Shown here: in pieces, positions 32,397 through 41,721 of the stretch
Numbering within the stretch: position 1 is the first letter of the stretch
Layout: the number at the start of each line of letters is the position of its first letter
Source of the DNA: Streptomyces sp. CT34
Lineage (GTDB): Bacteria; Actinomycetota; Actinomycetes; Streptomycetales; Streptomycetaceae
NCBI RefSeq assembly: GCF_000805335.1
Contig: NZ_KN708638.1
Span: 485,602-549,601, forward strand
Direction of reading: 5' to 3'
Length of the DNA stretch: 64,000 nucleotides
The notes under the pieces: model-generated
Told to the model about the DNA's origin: nothing
The model's database searches: none
Seen by the model: the letters and a program-made list of their open reading frames with translations, nothing else
Made by a program: the position numbers and the translations under genes

Positions 32397-32823
32397 GCAC
32401 CAGGACCCGTTGCGGTCCCTGTTCCGGCAAGCGGCCCAGGTGGGGCAGGCACACAGCGCCGCGGCGCCGGTCGCGTACGTCGCCGAGCGGGCCAGGCGGG
32501 CCCGGCGGCGGCAGATCGCGGGCCTGGCCGCGGCGGCGTGCCTGGTCCTGGGGGGCGGGGTGGCGACCGCGCTGCTGCCGGGCCGACCGACGCCGAACGT
32601 TCCAGCGACGAACCCGTCGCCCACCCCGTCGCCCAGTCGGCCGGTGCCGGCGCCGACGAGCCAGGCACCGGTGGTGCCGTTCCCCGGGCGGGAGACGACG
32701 GGGGCCTCGCCGAGCACCGGGCCGTCGGGCAGTTCCTCCGCCCCGGCCGCGGAGTCCCCGGTCCGTACGGCGCCGCCTTCCGCGCGGAGCACGGAGCCCG
32801 GGTCCACCACCGCACCGCCCTAA
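32389..32823 (+). CDS. Membrane protein coupled to the ECF sigma factor, putative anti-sigma
   Basis: A 144-residue protein. Residues 1-45 are cytoplasmic and basic (RARRARRRQ), one membrane segment follows (IAGLAAAACLVLGGGVATALL), and the external part is a Pro/Ser/Thr-rich tail without a domain. GTG 32389 overlaps the sigma stop. Position and topology suggest it restrains the sigma factor, but it has no zinc-binding ZAS motif (H-x3-C-x2-C), so the mechanism is uncertain. Confidence 0.7.
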   Translation: MTEHQDPLRSLFRQAAQVGQAHSAAAPVAYVAERARRARRRQIAGLAAAACLVLGGGVATALLPGRPTPNVPATNPSPTPSPSRPVPAPTSQAPVVPFPGRETTGASPSTGPSGSSSAPAAESPVRTAPPSARSTEPGSTTAPP

Positions 32824-32904
32824 TCGGACGCACGCATCTGTGGCCCCGGCGGGTCGCCGCCGGGCGATGACGCCTGCCCCCCCACGCACGCTGAGGAGTC
32901 CCCC

Positions 32905-34167
32905 ATGTCTGCTGTGCCACCCGGTCTGCGGGAGCGCATACCCGCCGCCCCACCGCCCCCGCAGCCGTGGCCCGTCCACCGGCGCGCCACCGGGGTGGCG
33001 CGCCGTGTGCGCCGGGTTCTCCTCGGGTGGACGGCTCCGCGCCTGAACGGGGCCGACCGGGAGGTGCTGTGGCTGTACCTGCTGACCCGAACAGGTATCT
33101 GGATCGCCGCGTACTGCGTCCGCTGGGTGTTCCCGTCGGACCCGGGCACCCGCGACCCGGGCCCGGTCCTGGCCACCTTCGCACGCTGGGACTGGGGCCT
33201 CTTCCTCCATATCGCGAGCGAGGGCTACTTCCCCGGGCAGGGAGGTCCCTGGCAGGCGGGCTGGGACAACCGGGAGGCGTTCTTCCCCGGCTTCCCGCTA
33301 CTGCTGCGCGCGGTCCATGTCGCCGTACCGAGTTGGACGGCGGCCGGGCTGCTGATCTCCTTGGTCGCCGGAGCGGTCGCCGTGGTGGCCCTGGCGCGTA
33401 TCACCCGGCTCCATCTGCCGGATGCGGGGGCGGGGCAGCGGGCCGTGCTGTTCTTCCTGGTGTCCCCGTGCGCGGTCTTCCTGGCCGTCGGCTACACGGA
33501 GTCCCTGTTCCTCGCCTTCGCGCTGCCCGCCTGGCTCGCGGCCCGGCACCGCAGTTGGCCCCTGGCCACCGCACTGACCGCGCTGGCGACGGCGGTGCGG
33601 GTCAGCGGCCTGTTCCTCGCCGCCGCACTCGCGCTGGAGTTCTTCCTGTCCGTCCGTGACCGGCGGGACCTGCGTGCGCTGCCGTGGCTGGCCCTGCCCA
33701 TGCTGCCGGCCTTCCTCTACGGCTGGTATCTGCACGCCCGCACCGGTGACTGGTGGGCCTGGAAGCACGCCGAGGAGCGGGGCTGGTACCGCGGTTTCCA
33801 CACTCCGTGGGATGCCTGGAGCCACACCTGGCACGGCGCGTTCGACCATGTGGAGACGACCGGGTACGCGTTCATGTTCCAGGCCGAACTCGCCGCGATG
33901 CTCGTCGGTTTGCTGCTGGCCGGTCTGCTGGTCCGTCAACGCCGTTGGCCCGAAGCCCTGTACGTCGGCCTCAGCCTCTGCGCGCTGGGAACCTCGTACT
34001 GGTACATGTCCGTCCCCCGCGCCACCCTGCTGTGGTGGCCGCTGTGGATCGCGCTGGCGGCCCGGAGCCTGCGCAGACCACGGTTCCGCTCCGGCTATCT
34101 CTGCCTGGTCACGCCGCTGACCGTGGTCTTCACGCTGACGTTCCTGTCGGGACGCTGGGCCGGGTGA
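32905..34167 (+). CDS. PIG-V/GPI-mannosyltransferase-like integral membrane glycosyltransferase
   Basis: A 420-residue GT-C-type protein with about ten membrane segments. Near the N-terminus, FARWDWGLFLHIASEGY carries the acidic residue of the catalytic loop, and AFFPGFPLLLR corresponds to the FFPxYP-like motif of PIG-V proteins. VGYTESLFLAFALPAWLAARHRSW is another family landmark. It probably transfers a mannose from a polyprenyl-phosphate donor to a lipid or protein on the outer face of the membrane. AGGAG precedes ATG 32905. It is separate from the sigma operon by 80 bases. Confidence 0.82.
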   Translation: MSAVPPGLRERIPAAPPPPQPWPVHRRATGVARRVRRVLLGWTAPRLNGADREVLWLYLLTRTGIWIAAYCVRWVFPSDPGTRDPGPVLATFARWDWGLFLHIASEGYFPGQGGPWQAGWDNREAFFPGFPLLLRAVHVAVPSWTAAGLLISLVAGAVAVVALARITRLHLPDAGAGQRAVLFFLVSPCAVFLAVGYTESLFLAFALPAWLAARHRSWPLATALTALATAVRVSGLFLAAALALEFFLSVRDRRDLRALPWLALPMLPAFLYGWYLHARTGDWWAWKHAEERGWYRGFHTPWDAWSHTWHGAFDHVETTGYAFMFQAELAAMLVGLLLAGLLVRQRRWPEALYVGLSLCALGTSYWYMSVPRATLLWWPLWIALAARSLRRPRFRSGYLCLVTPLTVVFTLTFLSGRWAG

Positions 34168-34287
34168 GGGCGCAGCCGGCCCGGCGAAGCCCGGGACGCC
34201 GGCATCGCCGCCCGACCGACTTTCGTCGTGGGCCGGCACGACCAATGGCGAGTGCGGAGTCCGGCCGAGGCTGCCTACCGTTGCCGT

Positions 34288-36105
34288 GTGACACATCTGG
34301 AACGAATGCCCCCTGCGGAATCGGTTCGCCACGCTCTGACGGCTTGGCTGCGCTCGACGCCACGGCGGTTGACCGATCCGGTCAGGGCCCTCTTCGCCCC
34401 CGGGATGTGGACGCCCTGGCGCATCGTGGGCGAAGTACTGCTGAGTGTGATGCTCGGGCTGCTGGCGGCCGGAACCGAGGCCGCAACCGGCCATGGCACC
34501 GTAAGGATCATGGCGGTGGCCGTGCTGGCCGCGCTGCTGTCCATGCTGCGACGGGTACTTCCCGCGACCGTTCTTCTGGTGGTCGCCATCACCTCGGGCT
34601 GGTTCGACGGCCTCGGCCCGCTGGTCCCCGTCGCCGCCTGGTCGGCCGGACGGCGGATCGACGGTGTCGGCAGGGCGGCCGGCACCTTCGCCGCCGCGTA
34701 CGCCCTCAGCCTGGGGACGAACGCCCTGGCAGACACCCATAACTTGCCGTTCACCCTGGCCGTCACCGCTCCGCTGCTGCTGGTCATGGTGGTCGTGCCC
34801 GGCCTCATCAGCCGCTACTGGTCGCAGCGCCGCACGCTGGCCGACACCCTGCGCGAGTACAACGCCCAGCTGCTGCGCGAACGCACCATGATCGCCGGAC
34901 AGGCCCGGATGCGGGAGCGCCAGCGGATCGCGCAGGACATGCACGACAGTCTCGGCCATCAGCTCACGCTCATCGCGGTGCATACCGGCGCGCTGGAGGT
35001 GGACCGGGAGCTGACCGGGCGCCAGCGGGAGGCCGTGGCAGTGCTGCGCGAGGCGTCGGTGGCCGCGATGCACGAACTGCGCGAGGTGGTCGGGCTGCTC
35101 CGGGACGGCACCGAAAGTCCCGGTCAGGCAGACGCCCCTCGCGTACCTGAGGCCGTGGGGAGAGAGGACACCACCGCGCCGTCGCGTGGGGTGGCCGGTA
35201 TCGAGGGCCTGGTGGAGGCATCCCGGAGCGCGGGCACGACCGTGGAATTCCGGCGCTCCGGCGAGCCGCAGCCGCTCGCCCCGACCGCCGATCACGCGGC
35301 GTACCGCGTCGCGCAGGAGGGCCTGACCAACGCCCACAAGCACGCCCCGGGCGCCTCGATCACCATCGAGCTGCGGTACGAGCCGGACGCCCTGGTCGTG
35401 GAGGTCGCCAACGACCCGGCCCCCGAGACGACGGGCCCCGGCCGGAACGTGGTGAGCGGCGGGCAGGGCCTGACCGGGCTCGGGGAGCGAACCCGGCTCA
35501 TCGGCGGCATGGTGCACGCCGGCCCGACGGCGGACGGCGGCTTCCGGTTGGCGGGCGTGCTGCCGTACACCACGCCGGAGAGCAGTGCCCCGAACCGCTC
35601 GCCGGGCGGTGCGGAGTCGACGTTCACCGATCGCACCGGCGACTTCCGGGAGCAGCTCCCGGCCGGTTCCCGAGGCGAGGATGACTTCGTCGGCCTGCCG
35701 AAGGAGCTGGCCAGGGCGGTGCACCGGAAGACGAAGCGAAGAGGCATGGCCATCGGCTGCGGGGGTGCGGCGCTGGTCATCGTCGTACTGCCGGTGGTCG
35801 TCATGGGGGTCGCCGCACTCTTCCTCGCCGGCGGGACGGACCAGGACGCCATCGGTCGGGAGGAGTACGACGCGGTGAAGGTGGGCCAGTCCGAGGCGGA
35901 GGTCCGCGCGAAGCTCCCCCGCGCGAAGTCGTCGTTCCTGACCGACGCCCTGGACAGGGGAGCGCCGCCCGAGCCCCAGGGGGCCAACTGCCTCACGCTG
36001 ATGTCCACCGAGACCGCCGGCAGTACGAGCAAGGAGCCGGTTTTCCGGTTCTGCTTCAAGGACCGCAAGCTGATCGAAAAGAAGTCCTTCGAAGTCAGGG
36101 AGTGA
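34288..36105 (+). CDS. NarL-type sensor histidine kinase with C-terminal membrane/extracytoplasmic domain
   Basis: A roughly 605-residue kinase. Five N-terminal membrane segments (to about residue 175) lead to a HisKA_3 dimerisation domain with the phospho-acceptor H219 in QDMHDSLGH, and an HATPase_c domain (AYRVAQEGLTNAHKHAPGA to GGQGLTGLGERTRLIGG). Unusually it continues: a linker, another membrane segment (AIGCGGAALVIVVLPVVVMGVAALF) and a roughly 95-residue outside domain, VKVGQSEAEVRAKLPR..., which recalls the BamE/SmpA pattern and holds two Cys. GTG 34288 may be leaderless. No response regulator is adjacent; the regulator at 59551 has a broken kinase of the same type. Confidence 0.85.
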   Translation: MTHLERMPPAESVRHALTAWLRSTPRRLTDPVRALFAPGMWTPWRIVGEVLLSVMLGLLAAGTEAATGHGTVRIMAVAVLAALLSMLRRVLPATVLLVVAITSGWFDGLGPLVPVAAWSAGRRIDGVGRAAGTFAAAYALSLGTNALADTHNLPFTLAVTAPLLLVMVVVPGLISRYWSQRRTLADTLREYNAQLLRERTMIAGQARMRERQRIAQDMHDSLGHQLTLIAVHTGALEVDRELTGRQREAVAVLREASVAAMHELREVVGLLRDGTESPGQADAPRVPEAVGREDTTAPSRGVAGIEGLVEASRSAGTTVEFRRSGEPQPLAPTADHAAYRVAQEGLTNAHKHAPGASITIELRYEPDALVVEVANDPAPETTGPGRNVVSGGQGLTGLGERTRLIGGMVHAGPTADGGFRLAGVLPYTTPESSAPNRSPGGAESTFTDRTGDFREQLPAGSRGEDDFVGLPKELARAVHRKTKRRGMAIGCGGAALVIVVLPVVVMGVAALFLAGGTDQDAIGREEYDAVKVGQSEAEVRAKLPRAKSSFLTDALDRGAPPEPQGANCLTLMSTETAGSTSKEPVFRFCFKDRKLIEKKSFEVRE

Positions 36106-36165
36106 GATGGAGTCCAGCCAACGCCGACTCCCGCGGCTGCGACCTGGAGAACCGATGGACCGACC

Positions 36166-37134
36166 TCAGCCCCGCAGCTCCGTCAGGAACTCGATCAGCG
36201 CGGCGTTCACCTCCTCGGGCCGCTCCTGCTGGGTCCAGTGGCCGCAGCCCTTCAGCACGATCGGCTCACGGTGCAGGTTGGGCATCAACTCCGGGAGCTT
36301 TGCGATGAGTTCGGGCGTACCGGGGAACGCCGGGACCAGGTCACGGTCTCCGTAGATGTACAGTGCGGGCGGACTGACGACCGCGCCGTGCCAGGCGGCG
36401 GTCAGCTCCCAGTTGCGGTCCATGTTGCGGTACCAGTTCAGGGCACCGGTGAAGCCCTTGGCGTAGTTTTCGGTGAGCTCGTCCAGGTCCGTCTCGGTGA
36501 GCCAGTGGGGCAGCGCCTCGGGATCGGTCATGTCCGCGAGCCAGCCCCGCGCCGGGTCGGATACCAGGGCCTGGTCGGGTCGGCCGGCGTCGGAGGCGTC
36601 GCCGGAGGCGGAGTAGAACAGCTTGCGCAGGGTGGTGCGGGTGTCCTTGGCGAACTCGGCGTCCGCAACCCCGGGCCGGTTGAAATAGTTCCAGTAGAAC
36701 CGCCCGCCGAACTGCTCCTGCATGGCCGCAAGCGGCGGACGCTGCCCGCGGAACGGCGGCGGCACGCTCAGCCCCGCCACTCCGCGTACCACGTCGGGCC
36801 GCAGCAGCGCGGTGTGCCAGGCGACCGGTGCGCCCCAGTCGTGCCCGACGACGAACGCCTCCTCCTCGCCCAGGGCGTGGATCAGCCCGATCACGTCCCC
36901 GACGAGATGGAAGATGCTGTACGCGTCCACGTCTTCCGGGTGATCGCTGCGGCCGTATCCGCGCTGGTCGGGAGCGACCACCCGGAACCCGGCGGCAGCC
37001 AGCGGGGCGAACTGGTGGCGCCAGGAGTGCCAGGACTCGGGGAAGCCGTGCAGCAGCACGACGAGCGGGCCCGCACCCTCCTCCGCGATGTGCAGCCGGA
37101 TGCCGTTCACGTCGATCATGCGATGCTCAACCAT
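36166..37134 (-). CDS. Alpha/beta hydrolase, epoxide-hydrolase type
   Basis: A 322-residue soluble hydrolase. LLHGFPESWHSWRHQ gives the oxyanion HGFP motif, VVGHDWGAPVAWH has the nucleophile Asp in H-D-W-G, YIYGDRDLVPAF has the charge-relay Asp, and LKGCGHWTQQERPEEV carries the catalytic His. Asp instead of Ser as nucleophile and the cap region point to an epoxide hydrolase; the cap Tyr residues near FYWNYFNRPG are likely epoxide activators. The start ATG at 37134 is supported by family length. It is convergent with the kinase gene and transcribed alone. Confidence 0.88.
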   Translation of the reverse strand: MVEHRMIDVNGIRLHIAEEGAGPLVVLLHGFPESWHSWRHQFAPLAAAGFRVVAPDQRGYGRSDHPEDVDAYSIFHLVGDVIGLIHALGEEEAFVVGHDWGAPVAWHTALLRPDVVRGVAGLSVPPPFRGQRPPLAAMQEQFGGRFYWNYFNRPGVADAEFAKDTRTTLRKLFYSASGDASDAGRPDQALVSDPARGWLADMTDPEALPHWLTETDLDELTENYAKGFTGALNWYRNMDRNWELTAAWHGAVVSPPALYIYGDRDLVPAFPGTPELIAKLPELMPNLHREPIVLKGCGHWTQQERPEEVNAALIEFLTELRG

Positions 37135-37332
37135 GGGACGAGCGTACGCCTGCGGGATACGTGCAATTACTGGCGCACCCTTGAACCCGCGCTGTCGCGC
37201 ACGGCGTTGTCTGTCCGCCGCTCGCCGTCCGCATCGACCTCCCGGAAGGCGGCGCCCACACGGTGCCCGCTGACACCACAGCCGGCCGCCCGGCACCCAA
37301 CACCTTTGGCCGACGCCGTCGACGAAGGCGCG

Positions 37333-38115
37333 TCAGTGGTGGTGGCCGTGCCGGCCGAGGGTCTCCACGGGGGTCGCGCCGGGGCGGGTCCACTGCGGTA
37401 CGGGGCGGCTGGTCGGGCCCCAGGTGGCGTTCCCGTCCGCGTCCGAGCGCCAGAACCAGCACGGGCTGTGTCCCTCGGGCCAGCCGTCGGGGTTGTCCTC
37501 CCACGCCTCGCCGCGGCCGTAGGGCGTCATGTCGAGCAGGGCGAGGGACCCGTTGACCGTCTCGTTGCCGCGGCCCGTCGTGGAGTAGGTGAGGAACACC
37601 CGGTCGCCGTCGCGCAGGAAGCAGGTGAGGTAACCCATGCTGCCGCCGACCGGTCCGTCCACGTCGCGCACCGAGTACCACGGCTGGGTGTAGCCCATGA
37701 ACTCGACGTAGGAGGCCACCTCGTCCCAGCGGCCCGTGGTCAGGATGGCGAACGAGACGCCGCGGGCGTTGAGGTAGACGGCGTCCTTCAGGTGCCAGGC
37801 CGTGGTGGTGCAGCCCTCGCACTGCCCCTGGTGCGGCGCGCCGTCGTACCACATGTGCTTGTAGACCACGAGCTCGTCGCGGCCCTGGAACAGGTCCAGG
37901 AACGGGACCGGGCCGTCGGGTCCGACGACCTCGACCGTCCCGTCGAACTCCACCATCGGCAGCCGGCGGCGGGCCGCGGCGAGGGCGTCGCCCTCATGGG
38001 TGTGGGCCTTCTCGCGGACCAGAAGTTCGTCACGGGCGGTCTGCCAGGTGGCCATGTCAACGATGGGCGGGCGGCCGGGCAGCGCGGTGGTCGGGTCGTT
38101 CGGTGTGGTCGTCAT
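37333..38115 (-). CDS. DUF899 family thioredoxin-like protein
   Basis: A 260-residue protein. RDELLVREKAHTHEGDALAAARRRLPMVEFD and LFQGRDELVVYKHMWYDGAPHQGQCEGCTTTAWHLKDAVYLNARGVSFA are the DUF899 signature, including the QGQCEGCT cysteines. The C-terminal GRGNETVNGSLALLDMTPYGRGE is also characteristic. The fold is thioredoxin-like, but no reaction is established. GGAGGACACC precedes ATG 38115. It is a single gene between the epoxide hydrolase and a gap. Confidence 0.88.
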   Translation of the reverse strand: MTTTPNDPTTALPGRPPIVDMATWQTARDELLVREKAHTHEGDALAAARRRLPMVEFDGTVEVVGPDGPVPFLDLFQGRDELVVYKHMWYDGAPHQGQCEGCTTTAWHLKDAVYLNARGVSFAILTTGRWDEVASYVEFMGYTQPWYSVRDVDGPVGGSMGYLTCFLRDGDRVFLTYSTTGRGNETVNGSLALLDMTPYGRGEAWEDNPDGWPEGHSPCWFWRSDADGNATWGPTSRPVPQWTRPGATPVETLGRHGHHH

Positions 38116-38590
38116 GGTGTCCTCCGTGGTGTCTCGTGCCGGGCAGCGTCGTACGACGTCCCACGACGCTCACCAGAACAGACTCGCGACCCGGCCGGAA
38201 CTCATCGCGGCATGCTGCCTCTTCTGCCGAGCCTGTACGGACCCCGTCGGGCTGGCAAGTTCACAGACGCGCTCGGAGAAGAACATGCGGTGGGCTCGTG
38301 GACAGGACTGAGCCCCACCAACTCGCCGTGGGCGGACGTGTCGGCTTCTCCTCGACCGCGAAGTACGCAAGCAACGGAACCATCAGACTGCCCTTCGGCG
38401 AGGCGAAAACCTCCCCTGTAGCGGCCGGCGACGTCGGCGCAGTCGTGCAGGAGATCCTGGCCGACCCAACCCGGCCCGGCCCGGTCCGGCACATCGACCA
38501 CATCCATGAGGAACACCGTCATGGCGGCGGCGCCCTTCACCGAAGAGCGTGCAAGGGCCCGGTCCGGGCCCTGTGGGCGCAAGGAAGAAA
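38116..38590. other. Intergenic region, no gene seen
   Basis: About 475 bases between DUF899 and the convergent-side end of the Ser/Thr kinase gene. Frames on both strands are arginine-rich shadows. The DUF899 promoter lies at its left end. Confidence 0.35.
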
Positions 38591-40189
38591 TCACCGCCCG
38601 GTCGTGGTGAATCCGTCTCTGCAGGTGTCGAAGATGGGGCGGTAGGTGTCCCACTGCGCTTCCGGTGCCGAGAGGTTGATGTCGTACTCCCGGCCGCCCG
38701 CCCGGCCGAAGCCCTGTTCGATGGCGCGGTACACGCGCGCCTTTCCCTTGAAGGCGAACTCCCATACCACGGCCGGCTGTTGCCGGAACGTGGTCTGCTG
38801 CATGCGCAGCCTCCGGTACACGGCGTAGTTGACCTTCGTGTTCGCTTCCATGTCCATGAAGTGCGCCATGGGGGTCGATCCCGCGGGTTCCGCCATCTTG
38901 ACCGTGAGGCCGCCCAGGTGGGACTTGTCGGCGAACGTGACCAGTTCACCCGACCGCTTGACGACCTTCCAGCCGTCCGGCACGGGAAAGGCGGCGCCGA
39001 GCTCGCTGACCTGGTGGAAGCCCTTGGGTACGGGCGGTGGCGTGTAGGGCTGTGTCGCAGCACCGGGGGTCTTCCGGGCGCCGGCGCCGGGTGTGCCGGT
39101 GCCGTGGTCCGATGTCGCGTAGAGCGTGCCTGCGATGGCCGCGGCCCCTGCTGTCACGGCAACGGCGGTCGTGACGAGGACGCGGCGCTTGCCGCCCCGC
39201 CGCCGTTTCCGGCCGCCGTCGGCTGGGGCAAGTGCGGCCGGTACCGTCTCTCCACCGGGGGACCGGGTCGGGTCCTCGCCGTCCTGACCGGCGGACGGGT
39301 GTGCAGCGGACCCTGGAGGCAGAACCGTCGTCGACCCGGTCGGTCCAGCCGATGGAACGGGTGCATCCGGTCCGCTGGACCCAGCGGCCCGCAAGGCCCG
39401 CTCGGTCTGCTCCGCCGACGGCCGCTCGTCCGGCTCCTTGGACAGGAGGGCTTCGATGAGCGGTGCCAGCGGCCCGGCCTGCCGCATGGGCTCGAAGGGG
39501 TCGACGGCGATGGCGTACGCGGACTCCATCGCGGTGGGCCGCTGGAAGGGAGGCCGGCCCTCCACCGCCTGGTACAGCGTCGCGCCCAGCGCCCACAGGT
39601 CTGATGACGGTCCGGGCTTCTGGCCGCGTACCCGTTCCGGCGCCATGTACTGGATGGAGCCGACCAGCTCGCCGGTCTTGGTGAGGGTCGAGACGTCGGC
39701 GGTCATCGCGATGCCGAAATCGGTGAGCACCACCCGGCCCTCGGCGCCGAGCATGACGTTGCCGGGCTTGACGTCGCGGTGCAGCACCCCCGCGGCGTGC
39801 GCGGCCCGCAGCGCGGCGGTCATCCCCAGGCCGATGCGGGCAGCTTCTTCGGGCGGAATGGTCCGCCTCTCCTTGAGAAGATCGCCGAGTGTGACCGCCG
39901 GAACGTACTCCATGACGATGCAGGGCTGACCGCCGTCGTCCACGACGTCATGGACCACGACCACATGGGGATGCACGATGCGGGCGGCGCTGCGCGCCTC
40001 ACGGCGCATGCGCTCGTAGAGGGTGGCGAGTTCGTCATCGGACAGGTGCGGCTGCGCGTGGAGCCGCTTGAGCGCGACCTGGCGGCCCAGGACCTCGTCC
40101 TGCACGCGCCACACCGTGCCCATGCCGCCACGGCCGATCTGCTCGATGAGCCGATAGCGCCCGGCGACCAGCCGCCCCTCGTCCGTCAC
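38591..40189 (-). CDS. Membrane Ser/Thr protein kinase (Hanks type)
   Basis: A 532-residue kinase. The kinase domain (about 10-270) has the glycine loop IGRGGMGTVWR, the catalytic Lys in VALKRL, VLHRDVKPGNVML, the DFG in LTDFGIAM, and MAPERVRG. A Pro/Gly-rich juxtamembrane segment ends in RRKRRRGGKRR; the membrane helix VLVTTAVAVTAGAAAIAGTLYA follows, then a roughly 150-residue external domain (FHQVSELGAAFPVPDGWKVV...). The outer domain resembles those in other Streptomyces kinases and has no PASTA repeats. The ATG at 40189 is preceded by a GGAGGC. A 22-bp palindrome lies 85 bases upstream. Confidence 0.9.
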   Translation of the reverse strand: MTDEGRLVAGRYRLIEQIGRGGMGTVWRVQDEVLGRQVALKRLHAQPHLSDDELATLYERMRREARSAARIVHPHVVVVHDVVDDGGQPCIVMEYVPAVTLGDLLKERRTIPPEEAARIGLGMTAALRAAHAAGVLHRDVKPGNVMLGAEGRVVLTDFGIAMTADVSTLTKTGELVGSIQYMAPERVRGQKPGPSSDLWALGATLYQAVEGRPPFQRPTAMESAYAIAVDPFEPMRQAGPLAPLIEALLSKEPDERPSAEQTERALRAAGSSGPDAPVPSAGPTGSTTVLPPGSAAHPSAGQDGEDPTRSPGGETVPAALAPADGGRKRRRGGKRRVLVTTAVAVTAGAAAIAGTLYATSDHGTGTPGAGARKTPGAATQPYTPPPVPKGFHQVSELGAAFPVPDGWKVVKRSGELVTFADKSHLGGLTVKMAEPAGSTPMAHFMDMEANTKVNYAVYRRLRMQQTTFRQQPAVVWEFAFKGKARVYRAIEQGFGRAGGREYDINLSAPEAQWDTYRPIFDTCRDGFTTTGR

Positions 40190-40273
40190 AGCCTGCCTCC
40201 GTCAGCTCCGGCCCGTTCGCTTCGTCTTGTCACCATAGCCATCCCTTTGAGCGGCTATGCGGGCCGAGTCCGC

Positions 40274-40295
40274 CGATGGCATGGCCATGCCATCG
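40274..40295. promoter_or_regulatory. Perfect 22-bp palindrome upstream of the Ser/Thr kinase gene
   Basis: The arms CGATGGCATGG and CCATGCCATCG meet without a spacer in the 329-base gap between the kinase and the lipoprotein gene. A perfect dyad of this length is rare by chance and fits a dimeric repressor site or a cruciform. Nothing else is recognised in 40190-40518. Confidence 0.5.
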
Positions 40296-40518
40296 ACCTC
40301 GCCACCAATCCCATCGCAGTCCTCGAGCACGCGCCGGTAGCCGAGGTGCGGACCGGTTCCCGCTGTGACGGACGCTGCTGCCGAGAAGGGCTACCGAGCC
40401 CGCGGGCCGGAGCGGGCTGCCTGTGGGAGCGCGGCGGGCGCGATGCGTGTCCCGACCGCTCGCGGGTGTTGATGGCATACCGGTCGACGCCCGCCGTCTT
40501 CGTCCCCTGACGGTGCCC

Positions 40519-41721
40519 TCAGTCACGTCCGGAGAACCGCTGGCCCACCCCGAGGCGTCGCAGGCCGGCGAGGACTTGCGGGTCCTGGGCGTCCAGCCAG
40601 TCGCAGAGCTGACGGAAGGAGACCAGTCGGACGTCCTTGTGCCTGTCGTCGGCGATGTGCTTGAGCGCTTCCTCGACGGCGTCCATGTAGATGCCGCCGT
40701 TCCACTGCTCGAAGTGGTTGCCGATGAAGAACGGTGCCCGGTTGGTCTCGTAGGCGCGCTTGAAGCCGGCGATGTACGCGTCGGTGGCCTGCTTGCGCCA
40801 GCGCGGGTAGTTGGCCGGCGGTCCCTTGGTGGAGTTCTTCGACTGGTTGGCCAGGATGTTGTAGTCCATCGAGAGGACTTCGAAGGAGTGGCCGGGAAAC
40901 GGCATTTTCTGGAGCGGGAAGTCCCAGACACCGTGCTTCTTGGTGGGCCAGACCTGGATGCCGCCCGGCGAGCTCGCGTCATAGCGCCAGCCGCGCTTGC
41001 GCGCCGTGGGAAGCAGGTTGTCCTGACCGAGCAGACACGGGGTTCGGCCGCCGACGAGTTCCTTGGTGTAGTCGAAGGGCAGCGGGTCGAGGTCGGTGAA
41101 GCCGGTGTTGGTCCGCCACTTGGTGACGAAGTCCATCGCCTGAGCCGTCTCGGAGTCCCACTGGGCGGAGGTCCAGTGCGCGACCGAGCCCGACCCGGTG
41201 CCGCAGAAGTGGCCGTTGAAGTGGGTGCCTATCTCGTGGCCCTCCAGCCAGGCCGCGCGCACGTTCTTCAGCGTCTCCTTGATGTGGTCATCGTTGAGGT
41301 AGCCGATGTCGGAGGCGCCGATGCGGTTGTTCGGCGGCCGGTACAGGCGCTTCTTCGACTCCGGCAGGAGATACAGACCGGAGAGGAAGAAGGTCATCGA
41401 GGCGTTGTGGTCGCGGGCGAGCTTGCGGAACCGCGGGAAGAGGCCGTTGCCCACCTCGCCCGCCCCGTCCCAGGAGAAGACCACGAACTGCGGCGGCTTC
41501 TGGCCCGGCTCCAGCTTCTGCGGTGCGGGCGGCTGATGGGGCTGCTTACCGGTGTACGCGGTCGAGCCGTCGCCTATCGGCTTGCCCGACGGCGTCTGTC
41601 CCGGTTTGGTGTCGACCTCGCCGGAAGCGGACGATCCGGAAGACGAGCAGCCGGCGACCGAGAGCGCTGCTGCCGCCCCCATCCCGAGTCCGAATATCTG
41701 TCGGCGGCTGAATTCGCGCAT
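40519..41721 (-). CDS. Lipoprotein of the polysaccharide-deacetylase superfamily
   Basis: A 400-residue protein with twin-arginine-like start (REFSRRQIFGLGMGAAAALSVAGCSSSG); the AGC lipobox predicts lipid attachment. The NodB-like barrel follows: FVVFSWDGAGEVG replaces the usual TFDDGP, and HEIGTHFNGHF supplies the H-x3-H zinc ligands. The aspartate pair at the first motif is reduced to one Asp (WDG), so deacetylase activity is uncertain. It should be anchored on the outer membrane face and act on a wall polysaccharide. GTG 41724 directly before ATG 41721 is an alternative start. Confidence 0.82.
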   Translation of the reverse strand: MREFSRRQIFGLGMGAAAALSVAGCSSSGSSASGEVDTKPGQTPSGKPIGDGSTAYTGKQPHQPPAPQKLEPGQKPPQFVVFSWDGAGEVGNGLFPRFRKLARDHNASMTFFLSGLYLLPESKKRLYRPPNNRIGASDIGYLNDDHIKETLKNVRAAWLEGHEIGTHFNGHFCGTGSGSVAHWTSAQWDSETAQAMDFVTKWRTNTGFTDLDPLPFDYTKELVGGRTPCLLGQDNLLPTARKRGWRYDASSPGGIQVWPTKKHGVWDFPLQKMPFPGHSFEVLSMDYNILANQSKNSTKGPPANYPRWRKQATDAYIAGFKRAYETNRAPFFIGNHFEQWNGGIYMDAVEEALKHIADDRHKDVRLVSFRQLCDWLDAQDPQVLAGLRRLGVGQRFSGRD

